A stretch of DNA of 64,000 bases from Sinorhizobium psoraleae (GTDB lineage Bacteria > Pseudomonadota > Alphaproteobacteria > Rhizobiales > Rhizobiaceae): NCBI RefSeq assembly GCF_013283645.1, contig NZ_JABEKV010000001.1, positions 756,699-820,698 on the forward strand, read 5' to 3'. Both the position numbers and the translations under genes were made by a program. Under the pieces are notes generated by a model. The model made no database searches, was not told the origin of the DNA, and saw only the letters and a list, made by a program, of their open reading frames with translations. Positions within the stretch are counted from its first letter, which is position 1, and the number at the start of each line of letters is the position of its first letter. Shown here in pieces: positions 23,897 to 33,581 of this stretch.

Positions 23897-25807
23897 TTGT
23901 TCGGACACAAGATGAAAATCGAGGGTCTCTTGGAACGTCGTCTGACCGCCATCCTCGCTGCCGATGTCGTGGGTTATAGCCGTCTCATGGGAACCGACGA
24001 GGCCGGCACGCTTGCAGCGATGAAGAGGCATCGCCGCGAGTTCCTGGAGCCAAAGATCGCAAACCACAAGGGACGCGTCGTCAAGCTTGCGGGCGACAGC
24101 ATGCTGGTCGAGTTTTCGAGCGTGGTGAATGCCGTCGCCTGTGCAGCCGAGATCCAGCGCGGCATGCTCGCCAGGAACGAGGGCCTGCCAAGGAGCCGGC
24201 GCATCGAGCTCCGGATCGGTGTTCACCTCGGCGACGTCATCGTCGAAGACGGCGACATTTTCGGCGACGGCGTAAACGTAGCGGCTCGGCTCGAGGGCTT
24301 GGCCGAGCCTTCCGGCATCGCAGTTTCCGCCTCAGTGCGCGATCATGTCGGCTCGCGGCTCGACCTTGGCTTCGTGGACAAGGGGGAGCATGCGTTGAAG
24401 AACATTGCCGCGAGCGTCCGCGTCTACACCATCTCCTTCGGCGGCGGCGTCGCAGTACAGAAGCCAGCGGAGCCGACCGCCGTCACGGTGGAGCCAGGCT
24501 ATGAGCTCTCGGTCGCCGTTCTTCCTTTCACGAACATGAGCCAGGATCCGGAGCAAGAATATTTCTCCGACGGCATCACCGAGGACATCATCACCGATCT
24601 GTCCAAGATTTCACGCCTGCATGTCGTCGCCCGAAACACCGTATTCACCTACAAGGGCAAGCCGGTGAAGGTGAAGCAGATCGCCCAGGAACTCGGGGTC
24701 CGCTTCATTCTCGAAGGCAGTGTCCGCAAGGTGGGCGAGCGGGTGCGCATCACGGGCCAACTTATCGACGCGCAGACCGGCGGACATTTGTGGGCGGACC
24801 GCTACGATCGCGAACTCACGGATATCTTCACGATCCAGGACGAGATCACGCATGCGATCGTCGACCAACTCAGGATCAAGCTGTTGCCGGAGGAGAAGAA
24901 AGCGATCGAGAGCGATCCGACCACCTCCGTGGAAGCCTATACCTACTATCTTCGGGGTCGGCAGTTCTCCCGTACCTGGACCCGGCCCTACCTGCTGCTT
25001 GCGCGCCGGATGTTCCTGAAGGCTGTCGAACTCGATCCTAAATATGCTCGTGCCTATGCGGGCATAGCCGAATGCGAATGTGCGATCAGGGATTGGCACG
25101 AAAAGGAGTTTTCGCTCGACAGCATTCTCGAGATGAGCGCAAGGGCGCTCGCCCTCGATTCAAATCTGGCGGAAGCGCATGCCTCACGCGGGCTGGCGTT
25201 GAATCACCAAGGGCAAACGGAGGAGGCCGGCCGCGAGTTCCGCCAGGCCCTGGCGCTTGATCCTTCGCTTTATGAAGCGAATTTATACTATGGTCGCTTC
25301 CTGTTTGCGCTGGGTCGGTTTCAGGAAGCGGTCGGATTCTTCCAGCGCGCGGCCGAGATCAGGCCGGACGACTATTTTTCGCCAATTCATTTGATGGGTT
25401 GCTACTTCTCGCTCGGGATGGAAACCGAGCGCCAGCGCTGGGCGCGCATCGGCATCGAGCGGGCCGAACGCGCGCTCGAGCGGCATCCGGAAAATGCCAG
25501 CCCGGCGCATCGCGGCGCGCTGGCGCTCGCGCACATGGGCGAACCCGAGCGCGCGAAGGAATGGGTGACTCGTGCGCTGGCGATCGATCCGGACGACGTG
25601 GTCGCGCAATACAATGCAGCCTGCGTCTACTCGCTTCTCGGCGAGGGCGAGCGCGCGCTGGATCTCCTTGAGACCGTCGTGCCGCAGAGTTCCTGCTATC
25701 ACCTCCATTGGTTCCAGCAGGACTCCGATCTGGACGCCATTCGCGACCACCCGCGCTTCCGCGCGCTGCTCGACGCGTTCGGGGACCAGGAGGCCGCGAC
25801 ACGCTGA
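23897..25807 (+). CDS. Class III adenylate/guanylate cyclase with TolB-like and TPR domains
   Basis: A 636-residue signalling protein. An N-terminal class III cyclase domain (about residues 10-180) has LTAILAADVVGYSRLM, the metal-binding aspartates (AADV and AGDSMLVEF) and IGVHLGDVIVEDGDIFGDGVN (in part). A TolB N-terminal-like domain follows (about 205-330: SVAVLPFTNMSQDPEQEYFSDG and RFILEGSVRK), then about eight TPR-like units to residue 610. Such proteins convert ATP to cAMP in rhizobia, which carry many. Start TTG at 23897 with AAAAGGA 9 bases upstream; an ATG at 23912 is poorly spaced. Confidence 0.9.
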   Translation: MFGHKMKIEGLLERRLTAILAADVVGYSRLMGTDEAGTLAAMKRHRREFLEPKIANHKGRVVKLAGDSMLVEFSSVVNAVACAAEIQRGMLARNEGLPRSRRIELRIGVHLGDVIVEDGDIFGDGVNVAARLEGLAEPSGIAVSASVRDHVGSRLDLGFVDKGEHALKNIAASVRVYTISFGGGVAVQKPAEPTAVTVEPGYELSVAVLPFTNMSQDPEQEYFSDGITEDIITDLSKISRLHVVARNTVFTYKGKPVKVKQIAQELGVRFILEGSVRKVGERVRITGQLIDAQTGGHLWADRYDRELTDIFTIQDEITHAIVDQLRIKLLPEEKKAIESDPTTSVEAYTYYLRGRQFSRTWTRPYLLLARRMFLKAVELDPKYARAYAGIAECECAIRDWHEKEFSLDSILEMSARALALDSNLAEAHASRGLALNHQGQTEEAGREFRQALALDPSLYEANLYYGRFLFALGRFQEAVGFFQRAAEIRPDDYFSPIHLMGCYFSLGMETERQRWARIGIERAERALERHPENASPAHRGALALAHMGEPERAKEWVTRALAIDPDDVVAQYNAACVYSLLGEGERALDLLETVVPQSSCYHLHWFQQDSDLDAIRDHPRFRALLDAFGDQEAATR

Positions 25808-25829
25808 ACCTCGCGCTGTCGCGGCAGAA

Positions 25830-26747
25830 TCACACCTCGATCGATCCGCGCATGACGGCCACGCAATCGCCCGAGACGCCGACCTTGCGGATCGAGCCGC
25901 CCTGCTTACTGACGGCAACGGTTATGAGGCTGCGCCGACCCATCTCGACTCCCTGTTCGATCGTGAGTTCGATTTCCGCGTCGTCATCCGGAAGGAGCGA
26001 GACGAGATAGGCGCCGAGCGCGGCGCAAGCGCTGCCGGTTGCTGGATCCTCGATGACATTGTCGAGCGGCGCGAACATGCGGGCTCTTATCTGCCACGGC
26101 TGCTGCTGCGTTTGGGCGTAGAGGAACAGGCTGAAGCTGTCCTCGGCAAGCGGATAGCGGGCATTCGCCTCGTCGAAGGCGCTGACGTTCGGACGCGCCG
26201 TCGCGAGCGTTTCCACATCCCGGATTTCGGTGACCGCGAAGGGAAGGCCGACGGAAATCCGCACCGGCGCGTGGCAGCGATCGCTCACGCTTTCCGGGCG
26301 GAGTGAGGCACAGGCGGCGATGGTCGCCGTGTCAATGATGGGGCCGACGGCAAGCTGCTGCGGCGCGACGATGCTCGCGCCTGTAACAACGCTGTCTTGG
26401 CGCAAGAGGGCCACCTCGACCAATCCCGCCTTTTCCTCGAAACGCAGGTGGTCGCCCGGCAACTTGCCGAAAATTTCCGATTGTCGACCGAGCACGAAGG
26501 CGGTGCCGACATTCGGATGTCCAGCAAACGGCACTTCGGTCGTGGGCGTGAAAATGCGCACGCGCGCCGTGTTTGCGGGATCGCCTGGCGGAAGCACAAA
26601 GGTGACTTCGGAATAGCCGAATTCGGTGGCGATCGCCTGCATCTGACGATCGGTCAATCCGCGTGCATCCGGGATCACGGCAAGCTGATTTCCGGCGAAG
26701 CGCTCGGAGGTGAAAACATCGACAGTGGCGAAGGAAACGGTTGTCAT
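25830..26747 (-). CDS. PhzF family isomerase/epimerase-like protein
   Basis: A 305-residue protein of the PhzF fold (two similar hotdog-like halves). The motifs VDVFTSERFAGNQLAVI, EFGYSEVTFV (with the catalytic-type glutamate), TPTTEVPFAGHPNVGTA and the C-terminal DNVIEDPATGSACAALGAYL are all typical. PhzF itself isomerises a phenazine precursor, but no phz genes are near, so this is one of the many homologues of unknown substrate. ATG at 26747 is chosen for the GGAGCC box upstream. It is convergent with the cyclase gene; the stops are 22 bases apart. Confidence 0.92.
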   Translation of the reverse strand: MTTVSFATVDVFTSERFAGNQLAVIPDARGLTDRQMQAIATEFGYSEVTFVLPPGDPANTARVRIFTPTTEVPFAGHPNVGTAFVLGRQSEIFGKLPGDHLRFEEKAGLVEVALLRQDSVVTGASIVAPQQLAVGPIIDTATIAACASLRPESVSDRCHAPVRISVGLPFAVTEIRDVETLATARPNVSAFDEANARYPLAEDSFSLFLYAQTQQQPWQIRARMFAPLDNVIEDPATGSACAALGAYLVSLLPDDDAEIELTIEQGVEMGRRSLITVAVSKQGGSIRKVGVSGDCVAVMRGSIEV

Positions 26748-26863
26748 TGAAGGCTCCTGCTCGATCGACATACCGATAGAGCCGTTGTGCGCCGGCAGAA
26801 ACCGCGAACTTGTCTCCCTGACAATTGCCGCGCGGCGGAGATCGCCGCTATCCATCCCCAAGC

Positions 26864-26893
26864 AAAAGCCCGGCGACATCGCTGCCGCCGGGC
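26864..26893 (-). terminator. Rho-independent terminator of fbaB
   Basis: Stem GCCCGGCG (26868-26875) with CGCCGGGC (26886-26893); on the minus strand four T follow the hairpin, about 40 bases after the stop of fbaB. Confidence 0.8.
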
Positions 26894-26933
26894 CTTCTCC
26901 TCGCTCCCACTTTTGCGGTCCGATGCTGACGCC

Positions 26934-27959
26934 TCAGGCGGCCTTTTCGAGGTCCTTTTTCCAGCTGCCCTTGGCCGCGAGGCTGCACATCTTCGCACGA
27001 TGCGTGAAGGCGCGCTGGCCGGCGGCGACGTTTTCCGCCTTGCCGTTCCAGGCGGTGAGCGCCTCCTGCTGCAGAGCGCGGCCATAGGAGAAGGTGAGCT
27101 TCCAGGGCAGGTCGTGCGCCGTGTTGATGGCGGAAAGATGCGCGGTTGCTTCCTCCGTCGACTGGCCGCCGGAGAGGAAGGCGATGCCCGGAACGGCGGA
27201 AGGAACGGTGCGCTTCAGCACCTTGACCGTGCGCTCGGCAACCTCGCTGACGGACGCCTTGCGCGCCTTCTTGCCGTCGATCACCATGCTCGGCTTCAGG
27301 ATCATGCCTTCGAGCTTGACGCGCGCGTCGCCGAGTTCCTCGAACACGGTGCGCAGCACCCATTCCGTAACCTCTTCGGAACGCTCGATCGAGTGGTCCC
27401 CGGGAGCGCCGTCCATCAGCACTTCCGGCTCGACGATCGGCACGATCTTCGCTTCCTGGCAGAGTGCGGCGTAGCGGGCCAGTGCATGGGCGTTGGCCTT
27501 CACTGCGCCCCAGGTCGGAAGGGTATCGGAGACAGCTATGACGCCGCGCCATTTGGCAAAGCGGGCGCCGGCCTCATGATACTTGGCGAGCCGTGCCGCG
27601 AGGCCGTCGAGACCTTCGGTGATCGTCTCCTTTGCGAAATAGGGCAACGGCTTTGCGCCGGTATCGACCTTGATGCCGGGAATCGAGCCGGCCTGCCGGA
27701 TGATCTCGACGAGCGGCGTGCCGTCGGCTGCCTTCTGGAACAGCGTTTCTTCATAAAGAATGACGCCGGAGATGTAGTTGCGCATCGCTTCCTCCGACCG
27801 CAGCAGCATCTCGCGATAGTCGCGGCGCGAGGTCTCGGTGGATTCCAGTGCAATGCTGTCGAAGCGCTTCTTTATTGTTGCGGTCGACTCGTCAGCGGCG
27901 AGCAGGCCCCGGCCATTGGCGACCATCGCAACCGCAATATCTTCCAGTCTTTCGCTCAT
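26934..27959 (-). CDS. fbaB: Fructose-bisphosphate aldolase class I
   Basis: A 341-residue class I aldolase, which splits fructose-1,6-bisphosphate into dihydroxyacetone phosphate and glyceraldehyde-3-phosphate. The Schiff-base lysine lies in EGMILKPSM; LLAADESTATIKKRF, KVDTGAKPLP and FLSGGQSTEEAT are diagnostic. No metal is needed in this class. Start: ATG at 27959 after AAGGAG; the longer frame to 28016 has no box. It lies on the same strand as pgk, downstream, but separated by a terminator and a palindrome at 28110-28136, so it has its own promoter. Confidence 0.96.
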   Translation of the reverse strand: MSERLEDIAVAMVANGRGLLAADESTATIKKRFDSIALESTETSRRDYREMLLRSEEAMRNYISGVILYEETLFQKAADGTPLVEIIRQAGSIPGIKVDTGAKPLPYFAKETITEGLDGLAARLAKYHEAGARFAKWRGVIAVSDTLPTWGAVKANAHALARYAALCQEAKIVPIVEPEVLMDGAPGDHSIERSEEVTEWVLRTVFEELGDARVKLEGMILKPSMVIDGKKARKASVSEVAERTVKVLKRTVPSAVPGIAFLSGGQSTEEATAHLSAINTAHDLPWKLTFSYGRALQQEALTAWNGKAENVAAGQRAFTHRAKMCSLAAKGSWKKDLEKAA

Positions 27960-28109
27960 GTTTTTTCTCCTTAGACAGCGCCGATCACGAACGGAGCGGG
28001 CGACGAATGAAAACAAGTTCGGTCTGAGGCGCAGATGCGTCCGCCGCGTTCCGAATAAAGGCGCGATAACAGAAGAAATTGTCCGGGAAAATGGCGGGAA
28101 AATCGACTA

Positions 28110-28136
28110 AAACGATTTAAATTATTTTAATCGTTT
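28110..28136. promoter_or_regulatory. AT-rich inverted repeat upstream of fbaB, possible operator
   Basis: Arms AAACGATTTAAA (28110-28121) and TTTTAATCGTTT (28125-28136) match at 11 of 12 positions around a 3-base centre. It stands about 150 bases upstream of fbaB in an otherwise GC-rich region, with an operator-like size and symmetry. The binding protein is unknown. Confidence 0.4.
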
Positions 28137-28159
28137 GAAATATCATAATTATTTTTACC

Positions 28160-28195
28160 TTCCGACCCAGGCCCATGAGCTTGCCCGGGTCGGAA
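28160..28195 (-). terminator. Hairpin terminator after pgk
   Basis: Arms TTCCGACCC (28160-28168) and GGGTCGGAA (28187-28195) form a 9-bp stem ten bases after pgk; the following minus-strand sequence GGTAAAAATAATT is AT-rich but not a clean T run. Confidence 0.6.
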
Positions 28196-28202
28196 AGCCT
28201 GA

Positions 28203-29402
28203 TCACTTCTGCTGGTGGAGGATGTCGACACCCGGTAGCGGCTTGCCTTCCATCCATTCGAGGAAGGCGCCGCCGGCCGTCGAAACATAGGTGAAATCGT
28301 CGGCGACTTCGGCATGGTTGAGGGCTGCGACCGTATCGCCGCCGCCGGCAACCGAGACGAGCGAACCGGCCCTCGTGCGGGCTGCCGCATGCTTGGCGGC
28401 AGAGACGGTCGCCTTGTCGAAGGGTGTGATTTCGAAAGCACCGAGCGGACCGTTCCACACGAGTGTTTCGGCGCGGGAGATCCAGTCGTTGATCGCGGCG
28501 ACCGATTTCGGGCCGACATCCAGCATCATGGCATCAGTCGGGATCGCCTTGATGTCGACGACGTCGTTGTCTGCGCCGGCCTTGAACTCGCGGGCGACGA
28601 CGCCGTCGTCCGGCAGCACGATGGCGCAACCGGCCGCGGACGCGGCGGCAATGATCGACTTTGCCGTGTCCGCAAGGTCATGCTCGCAGAGGGACTTGCC
28701 GACATCGATACCCTGTGCGGCGAGGAAGGTATTGGCCATGCCGCCGCCGATCACCAGGGCGTCGACTTTCTTCACCAGGTTCTGGAGCAGGTCGATCTTG
28801 GTCGAGACCTTGGCGCCGCCAACGATGGCGACGACCGGGCGCTTCGGGTTGCCAAGGCCCTTTTCGAGGGCTTCGAGCTCGGCCTGCATCGTGCGGCCGG
28901 CATAGGCCGGAAGGTGGTGCGCGAGCCCCTCGGTCGAGGCGTGGGCGCGATGGGCGGCGGAGAAGGCGTCGTTGACATAGATGTCGCCATTAGCCGCCAG
29001 CGCCGTGACGAAAGCCGGATCGTTCTTTTCCTCGCCCTTGTGGAAGCGGGTGTTTTCGAGCAGCAGCACATCGCCGTCGTTCATCTCGGCAATGGCATTG
29101 GCGGCCTTGTCGCCGATGCAGTCAGCGGCGAAATGAACGCGCTGGTCGAGAATTTCCTCGACGGCGGGCGCGATCATCTTCAGCGACATGTCGGCGACCG
29201 GCTCGCCCTTCGGCCGGCCGAAATGCGCGAGCAGGATGACCTTGGCACCCTTTTCCGAGAGCTCGCGAATGGTCGGCGCCACGCGCTCGATGCGGGTGGT
29301 ATCGGTCACCTGACCGTCCTTGACTGGTACGTTGAGATCGACGCGCACCAGTACGCGCTTTCCGGCGATGTCGGTCAGATCGTCGAGAGTCTTGAAAGTC
29401 AT
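28203..29402 (-). CDS. pgk: Phosphoglycerate kinase
   Basis: A 399-residue phosphoglycerate kinase, which makes ATP from 1,3-bisphosphoglycerate. [11 protein letters not shown] near residue 20, [31 protein letters not shown] and the C-terminal [12 protein letters not shown] nucleotide loop are intact. Its ATG (29400-29402) overlaps the stop of the upstream glycolipid-binding-like gene by one base, giving TGATG coupling. Together with gap it forms a gap-orf-pgk operon; a hairpin follows at 28160. Confidence 0.97.
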   Translation of the reverse strand: MTFKTLDDLTDIAGKRVLVRVDLNVPVKDGQVTDTTRIERVAPTIRELSEKGAKVILLAHFGRPKGEPVADMSLKMIAPAVEEILDQRVHFAADCIGDKAANAIAEMNDGDVLLLENTRFHKGEEKNDPAFVTALAANGDIYVNDAFSAAHRAHASTEGLAHHLPAYAGRTMQAELEALEKGLGNPKRPVVAIVGGAKVSTKIDLLQNLVKKVDALVIGGGMANTFLAAQGIDVGKSLCEHDLADTAKSIIAAASAAGCAIVLPDDGVVAREFKAGADNDVVDIKAIPTDAMMLDVGPKSVAAINDWISRAETLVWNGPLGAFEITPFDKATVSAAKHAAARTRAGSLVSVAGGGDTVAALNHAEVADDFTYVSTAGGAFLEWMEGKPLPGVDILHQQK

Positions 29403-29992
29403 CAGATAGTCTCCGGTGATAGTCTCTGGAAAAGGGTAGGGTAGTCGATGACGAGGCCGTCCTCGTCCACCGGCAGGTCGGCCGTGAAGCTTCCATCCTC
29501 TGCCTCGAAGCGGTAGAGCTTGCCGTTCTCGAGGCAGGTGTAATGCTGGCCGTCGACCGTGGGTTCGAAGCTATCGAACGGCACAAAGAGCATCTTGAGC
29601 TTTGTCGTACCGGCTTTCCGGTTGAGGTTGAGCCTGCGGATCGGGAGCGTGTTGGTGAAGGGTGTGCCGGCCAGGTCGACGTCGATGCAGCCGTCGAATT
29701 CAGGAAGGGCGACGCCGTTGAGGTCGCGCCAATGTCCCTGGCGGTCCGAGAGCAGGTGCAACGTCCTGCCTTCCGTCGTTTCGATCAGCAACGACATCAC
29801 CTGCCAGTGCGCGTCGCAGTCGATCCGGTAACGCAGGCCATAAGGACGGCCGCCGCGCTCGCCGATAACGACGCTTTCGGCGCGGATGGCCGCGCCGGCC
29901 GTTGCTTCAAGAGCCGTGAGGCTCAGATGTTCGAGCCCTTCCCCTTCGAGCGGGCGCCACCGCACCGTCGTTGAGGAAAGGGCCCGAAACAT
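29402..29992 (-). CDS. Putative glycolipid-binding domain protein
   Basis: A 196-residue protein, [19 protein letters not shown] at the N-terminus, [17 protein letters not shown] and [22 protein letters not shown] (in part), then the signature-like [16 protein letters not shown] and [16 protein letters not shown]. This fits the family annotated as putative glycolipid-binding (formerly DUF1089). Biochemical function is not established. It begins 5 bases after gap and overlaps pgk by one base, so it is translated with both glycolytic genes. ATG at 29992 is chosen; the longer frame to 30055 overlaps gap. Confidence 0.75.
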   Translation of the reverse strand: MFRALSSTTVRWRPLEGEGLEHLSLTALEATAGAAIRAESVVIGERGGRPYGLRYRIDCDAHWQVMSLLIETTEGRTLHLLSDRQGHWRDLNGVALPEFDGCIDVDLAGTPFTNTLPIRRLNLNRKAGTTKLKMLFVPFDSFEPTVDGQHYTCLENGKLYRFEAEDGSFTADLPVDEDGLVIDYPTLFQRLSPETI

Positions 29993-29997
29993 CGGTC

Positions 29998-31008
29998 TTA
30001 CAGGAGCTTGCCGAGGGCGACCGCCGTATCCGCCATGCGGTTCGAGAAGCCCCACTCGTTGTCGTACCAGGACAGGATCGACACGAACTTGCCTTCCATG
30101 ACCTTGGTCTGATCCATATGGAAGATCGAGGAATGCGGGTCATGGTTGAAGTCGACGGAGACGTTCGGCTGAAGCGTATAGCCGAGAATGCCCTTGAGCG
30201 GACCATCGGCGGCCGCCTTGATGGCCGCGTTGACCTCTTCCTTGGTCGTCTCGCGCTTGGCGACGAACTTGAGGTCGACGACCGAGACGTTCGGGGTCGG
30301 CACGCGCACGGAGACACCGTCGAGCTTGCCCTTCAGTTCCGGCAGCACGAGGCCGACGGCCTTGGCAGCACCGGTGGAGGTCGGGATCATCGACAGGGCG
30401 GCCGCACGTGCACGGTAGAGATCCTTGTGCATCTGGTCGAGCGACGGCTGGTCGTTGGTGTAGGAGTGGATCGTCGTCATCATGCCGTGGTCGATGCCGA
30501 TGGCGTCGTGCAGCACCTTGGCGACCGGCACCAGGCAGTTGGTCGTGCAGGATGCGTTGGAGATGACGAGGTGGTCCTTCGTCAGCTTGTCGTGGTTGAC
30601 GCCGTAGACGACCGTCAGGTCGGCGCCGTCCGCGGGGGCCGAGACGATGACGCGCTTGGCACCGGCTTCGAGGTGGGCGGCCGCCTTGTCGCGCGCGGTG
30701 AAGATGCCGGTGCACTCCATGGCGATATCGACGCCGAGTTCCTTGTGCGGCAGTTCAGCCGGATTACGGATGGCGGTCACCTTGATCGGCTTGCCGTTGT
30801 TGATGACGATGGCGTCGCCCTCGACCTTCACATCAGCGGGGAACCGGCCGTGGATGGAATCGAAACGCAGCAGGTGCGCATTCGTCTCGACCGGGCCGAG
30901 GTCGTTGATGGCGACGACTTCGATGTCGGTGCGGCCGGATTCGACGATCGCGCGGAGCACGTTGCGGCCGATGCGGCCAAAACCGTTGATGGCGACTTTC
31001 ACTGTCAT
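29998..31008 (-). CDS. gap: Glyceraldehyde-3-phosphate dehydrogenase
   Basis: A 336-residue phosphorylating [20 protein letters not shown] is the NAD-binding start, [10 protein letters not shown] carries the catalytic cysteine at residue 154, and [14 protein letters not shown] plus [13 protein letters not shown] complete the family pattern. INDLGP at residues 35-40 suggests NAD rather than NADP preference (aspartate at position 36). It uses the substrate produced by the aldolase and feeds pgk, two genes downstream. A GGGAGAG box precedes the ATG at 31008. A hairpin separates it from tkt. Confidence 0.97.
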   Translation of the reverse strand: MTVKVAINGFGRIGRNVLRAIVESGRTDIEVVAINDLGPVETNAHLLRFDSIHGRFPADVKVEGDAIVINNGKPIKVTAIRNPAELPHKELGVDIAMECTGIFTARDKAAAHLEAGAKRVIVSAPADGADLTVVYGVNHDKLTKDHLVISNASCTTNCLVPVAKVLHDAIGIDHGMMTTIHSYTNDQPSLDQMHKDLYRARAAALSMIPTSTGAAKAVGLVLPELKGKLDGVSVRVPTPNVSVVDLKFVAKRETTKEEVNAAIKAAADGPLKGILGYTLQPNVSVDFNHDPHSSIFHMDQTKVMEGKFVSILSWYDNEWGFSNRMADTAVALGKLL

Positions 31009-31046
31009 GTCGGGTCTCTCCCTGTCAGAATGGCATTGTACGGAAA

Positions 31047-31071
31047 GAGGGCGCCCTTGGGGAGCGCCCTC
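31047..31071 (-). terminator. Hairpin between tkt and gap
   Basis: Arms GAGGGCGC (31047-31054) and GCGCCCTC (31064-31071), followed on the minus strand by TTTCC. It may end tkt transcription or only attenuate read-through into gap. Confidence 0.6.
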
Positions 31072-31079
31072 CGGCTTGA

Positions 31080-33062
31080 TCAGGACAGTTTGGCTTCCGC
31101 GGCCGCTACGACGGCTTCCGGCGTGATGCCGAAATGCCTGTAGAGGTCCTTGTAGGGACCGGAGGCGCCGAAGCTCGACATGCCGATGAACGTGCCATCG
31201 GTGCCGATGAAGTGATCCCACCCCTGCCGGACGCCGGCTTCGACCGCAATCTTGACCGGTGAATCGCCGATGATGGCCTGCTGATAGTCTTCGCTCTGTT
31301 CGGCAAAGAGCTCGAAGCAGGGAACCGACACGACGCGCGTCGAAACACCCTTGGCGGTGAGCGTCTGGCAGGCCTTGACGGCGATCTCGACTTCCGAGCC
31401 GGTGGCGAAGATCGTCACCTGGGCGTCGCTTGCGGAAATCAGGTCGTAGGCGCCGCGGGCGCAGAGGTTCTCTTCCTCATACTCCGTGCGCACGGCCATC
31501 AGGTTCTGGCGCGTAAGCGCGATGCCGGACGGACGGTTATGGCTTTCGAGCGCAAGCTGCCAGCATTCGGCCGTTTCCGTCGCGTCGGCGGGACGGAACA
31601 TCAACAGGTTCGGAATGGCGCGCAGCGCGGCCATGTGCTCGACCGGCTGGTGGGTCGGGCCGTCTTCGCCAAGACCAATGGAATCGTGGGTCAGCACATG
31701 GATGACGCGGATGCCCATCAGTGCCGCAAGGCGGATCGACGGGCGGCAATAATCCGAGAAGATCAGGAAGCCGCCGGAATAGGGGATGAGGCCGCCATGC
31801 AGCGCCATGCCGTTCATCGCCGCCGCCATGCCGTGCTCGCGCACGCCATAGTGGATGTAGCGGCCGGAGAAGTTGTCCGGGGTGATCGAATGGGTCTGGC
31901 TCGTCTTGGTGTTGTTTGAGCCGGTGAGGTCGGCGGAACCGCCGATCGTCTCGGCGAGAACACCGTTGATGACTTCGAGCGCGTCCTCGGAGGCCTTGCG
32001 GGTCGCGGGCGACGGCTTGGTGTCAGCGAGTTTCTGCTTGTAGGCGCTGATTGCGGAGGCAAGGCTGCCTTCGAGTTCGCCGGAGAAGCGGCGGATGAAC
32101 TGTGCCTTCTTCTCGGTCTCGGTCTTTTCGAGACGCTCTTCCCAGTCTTTCCGCACTTTGGTCGAGCGAAGGCCGGCGAGACGCCAGGCGTCGAGCACGT
32201 CCGAGGGAACGGTGAAGGCCTCGGCCTCCCAGCCAAGCGCCTTGCGGGTGGCGGCGATTTCGTCGGCGCCGAGCGGCGAACCATGGACCTTGTGGGTACC
32301 GGCCTTGTTCGGAGCGCCGAAACCGATGACGGTCTTGCAGGCGATCATCGTCGGCTTGTCGGATTTCTGGGCCTGTTCGATCGCGGCGGCAATCGCGTCC
32401 GGATCATGGCCGTCGACTGCGATCGTGTTCCAGTTGCAGGCGCGGAAGCGCGCGTGCTGGTCGGTCGAATCGGCGATCGAGATCGGGCCGTCGATCGAGA
32501 TGTTGTTGTCGTCCCAGAAGACGATCAGCTTGTTGAGCTTGAGGTGGCCGGCAAGCGCGATCGCTTCCTGGCTGATGCCTTCCATCAGGCAGCCATCGCC
32601 GGCGAGCACGTAGGTATAGTGCTCCATCAGGTCGCTGCCGAACTCGTCACGCAGCTTGCGCTCGGCGATCGCCATGCCAACCGAATTCGCGAGGCCCTGG
32701 CCAAGCGGACCGGTGGTGGTCTCGATGCCGGCCGCATGGCCGTATTCCGGATGGCCGGCCGTGCGCGAGCCAAGCTGACGGAAGTTCTTGATCTCGTCGA
32801 TGGTGATGTCCTCGTAGCCCGTGAGATAGAGCAGCGAGTAGAGCAGCATCGAGCCGTGGCCGGCCGAAAGCACGAAGCGGTCGCGGTTGGGCCAGGCGGG
32901 GTTCTTGGGGTCGAAGCTGAGGTATCGCGTGAAGAGGACCGTTGCGATATCGGCAGCGCCCATTGGGAGACCCGGGTGGCCGGAATTTGCCTTCTCGACG
33001 GCGTCCATGGAGAGGAAGCGGATCGCATTTGCCATCCGATCGTGTTTTTCGCGAGAGATCAT
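31080..33062 (-). CDS. tkt: Transketolase
   Basis: A 660-residue thiamine-diphosphate enzyme that moves two-carbon units between sugar phosphates in the pentose phosphate and Calvin-type routes. [43 protein letters not shown], and the TPP/Mg motif [13 protein letters not shown] are in the N-terminal half; [17 protein letters not shown] (the catalytic-histidine region) and the C-terminal TGSEVEIA follow. The length is typical. It is the first gene of the tkt-gap-pgk strand cluster, with a hairpin before gap. Confidence 0.97.
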   Translation of the reverse strand: MISREKHDRMANAIRFLSMDAVEKANSGHPGLPMGAADIATVLFTRYLSFDPKNPAWPNRDRFVLSAGHGSMLLYSLLYLTGYEDITIDEIKNFRQLGSRTAGHPEYGHAAGIETTTGPLGQGLANSVGMAIAERKLRDEFGSDLMEHYTYVLAGDGCLMEGISQEAIALAGHLKLNKLIVFWDDNNISIDGPISIADSTDQHARFRACNWNTIAVDGHDPDAIAAAIEQAQKSDKPTMIACKTVIGFGAPNKAGTHKVHGSPLGADEIAATRKALGWEAEAFTVPSDVLDAWRLAGLRSTKVRKDWEERLEKTETEKKAQFIRRFSGELEGSLASAISAYKQKLADTKPSPATRKASEDALEVINGVLAETIGGSADLTGSNNTKTSQTHSITPDNFSGRYIHYGVREHGMAAAMNGMALHGGLIPYSGGFLIFSDYCRPSIRLAALMGIRVIHVLTHDSIGLGEDGPTHQPVEHMAALRAIPNLLMFRPADATETAECWQLALESHNRPSGIALTRQNLMAVRTEYEEENLCARGAYDLISASDAQVTIFATGSEVEIAVKACQTLTAKGVSTRVVSVPCFELFAEQSEDYQQAIIGDSPVKIAVEAGVRQGWDHFIGTDGTFIGMSSFGASGPYKDLYRHFGITPEAVVAAAEAKLS

Positions 33063-33402
33063 GACTGTTCCGTTTGAGTTCGGTGGTCAGGGACGGTCTC
33101 TATCCTCCAAGACCGTGTGAGAAGCGGCAGACACATAGCAGGTGCTCCACGCGAGTCAATAAATACGGGCCTTCCGCGGCCAAATGGCGACGTGCTTTTC
33201 GATACCGTTCTTGTGCGGGCAGCATACAGTATGAGTGCGATTGCTCGGGAGCAATGATCCACAGCTTCCGACGGCGTTTTGCCGCACGGGGCATTGTTGA
33301 GACTTATATAATGGGTTTAAAAAGAACCGAGGCGAAGCAGCGGACTGCGTCTGGCGATTCGGCTCTTCCGGAGCGCCGCGTTCGGGGAACGTGCAGACGA
33401 CT

Positions 33403-33506
33403 CTACAGCGCCGCGCGTCCGATCGGACGCGCTAAGGTCGCTGTAGCACTTTGAAATGCTGCATGATTTTGTCCTAAATCGATTTCGATTTGAGGAATCA
33501 TGCAGC
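33403..33506 (+). repeat. RIME-type mosaic element, full copy
   Basis: The clearest copy here: CTACAGCGCCGCGCGTCC...GGACGCGC...CGCTGTAG palindrome, CACTTTGAAATGCTGC linker, and a second palindrome TGATTTTGTCCTAAATCG...CGATTTGAGGAATCA. Confidence 0.9.
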
Positions 33507-33518
33507 GGCAGATTGATT

Positions 33519-33569
33519 TAGGGCGGGGCGGAAATCCGCTTCACACTTTTCCTCATCCCGCTCTAGAGA
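33519..33569 (+). repeat. Second mosaic repeat family, partial copy
   Basis: GGGCGGGGCGGAAATCCGC followed by TTTTCCTCATCCCGCTCTAG is shared with copies at 36985 and 42761. It ends just upstream of the DUF4164 ribosome binding site. Confidence 0.7.
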
Positions 33570-33581
33570 GGTATCGGGAGC

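Larger units (their letters stand above)
33063..33581. other. Intergenic region with divergent promoters and mosaic repeats
   Basis: 519 bases between divergent tkt and DUF4164-zapA. A TATAAT hexamer at 33307-33312 reads toward the plus-strand genes but has no clear -35. A full RIME (33403-33506) and a piece of the second repeat family (33519-33569) fill the right half. No gene seen. Confidence 0.6.
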
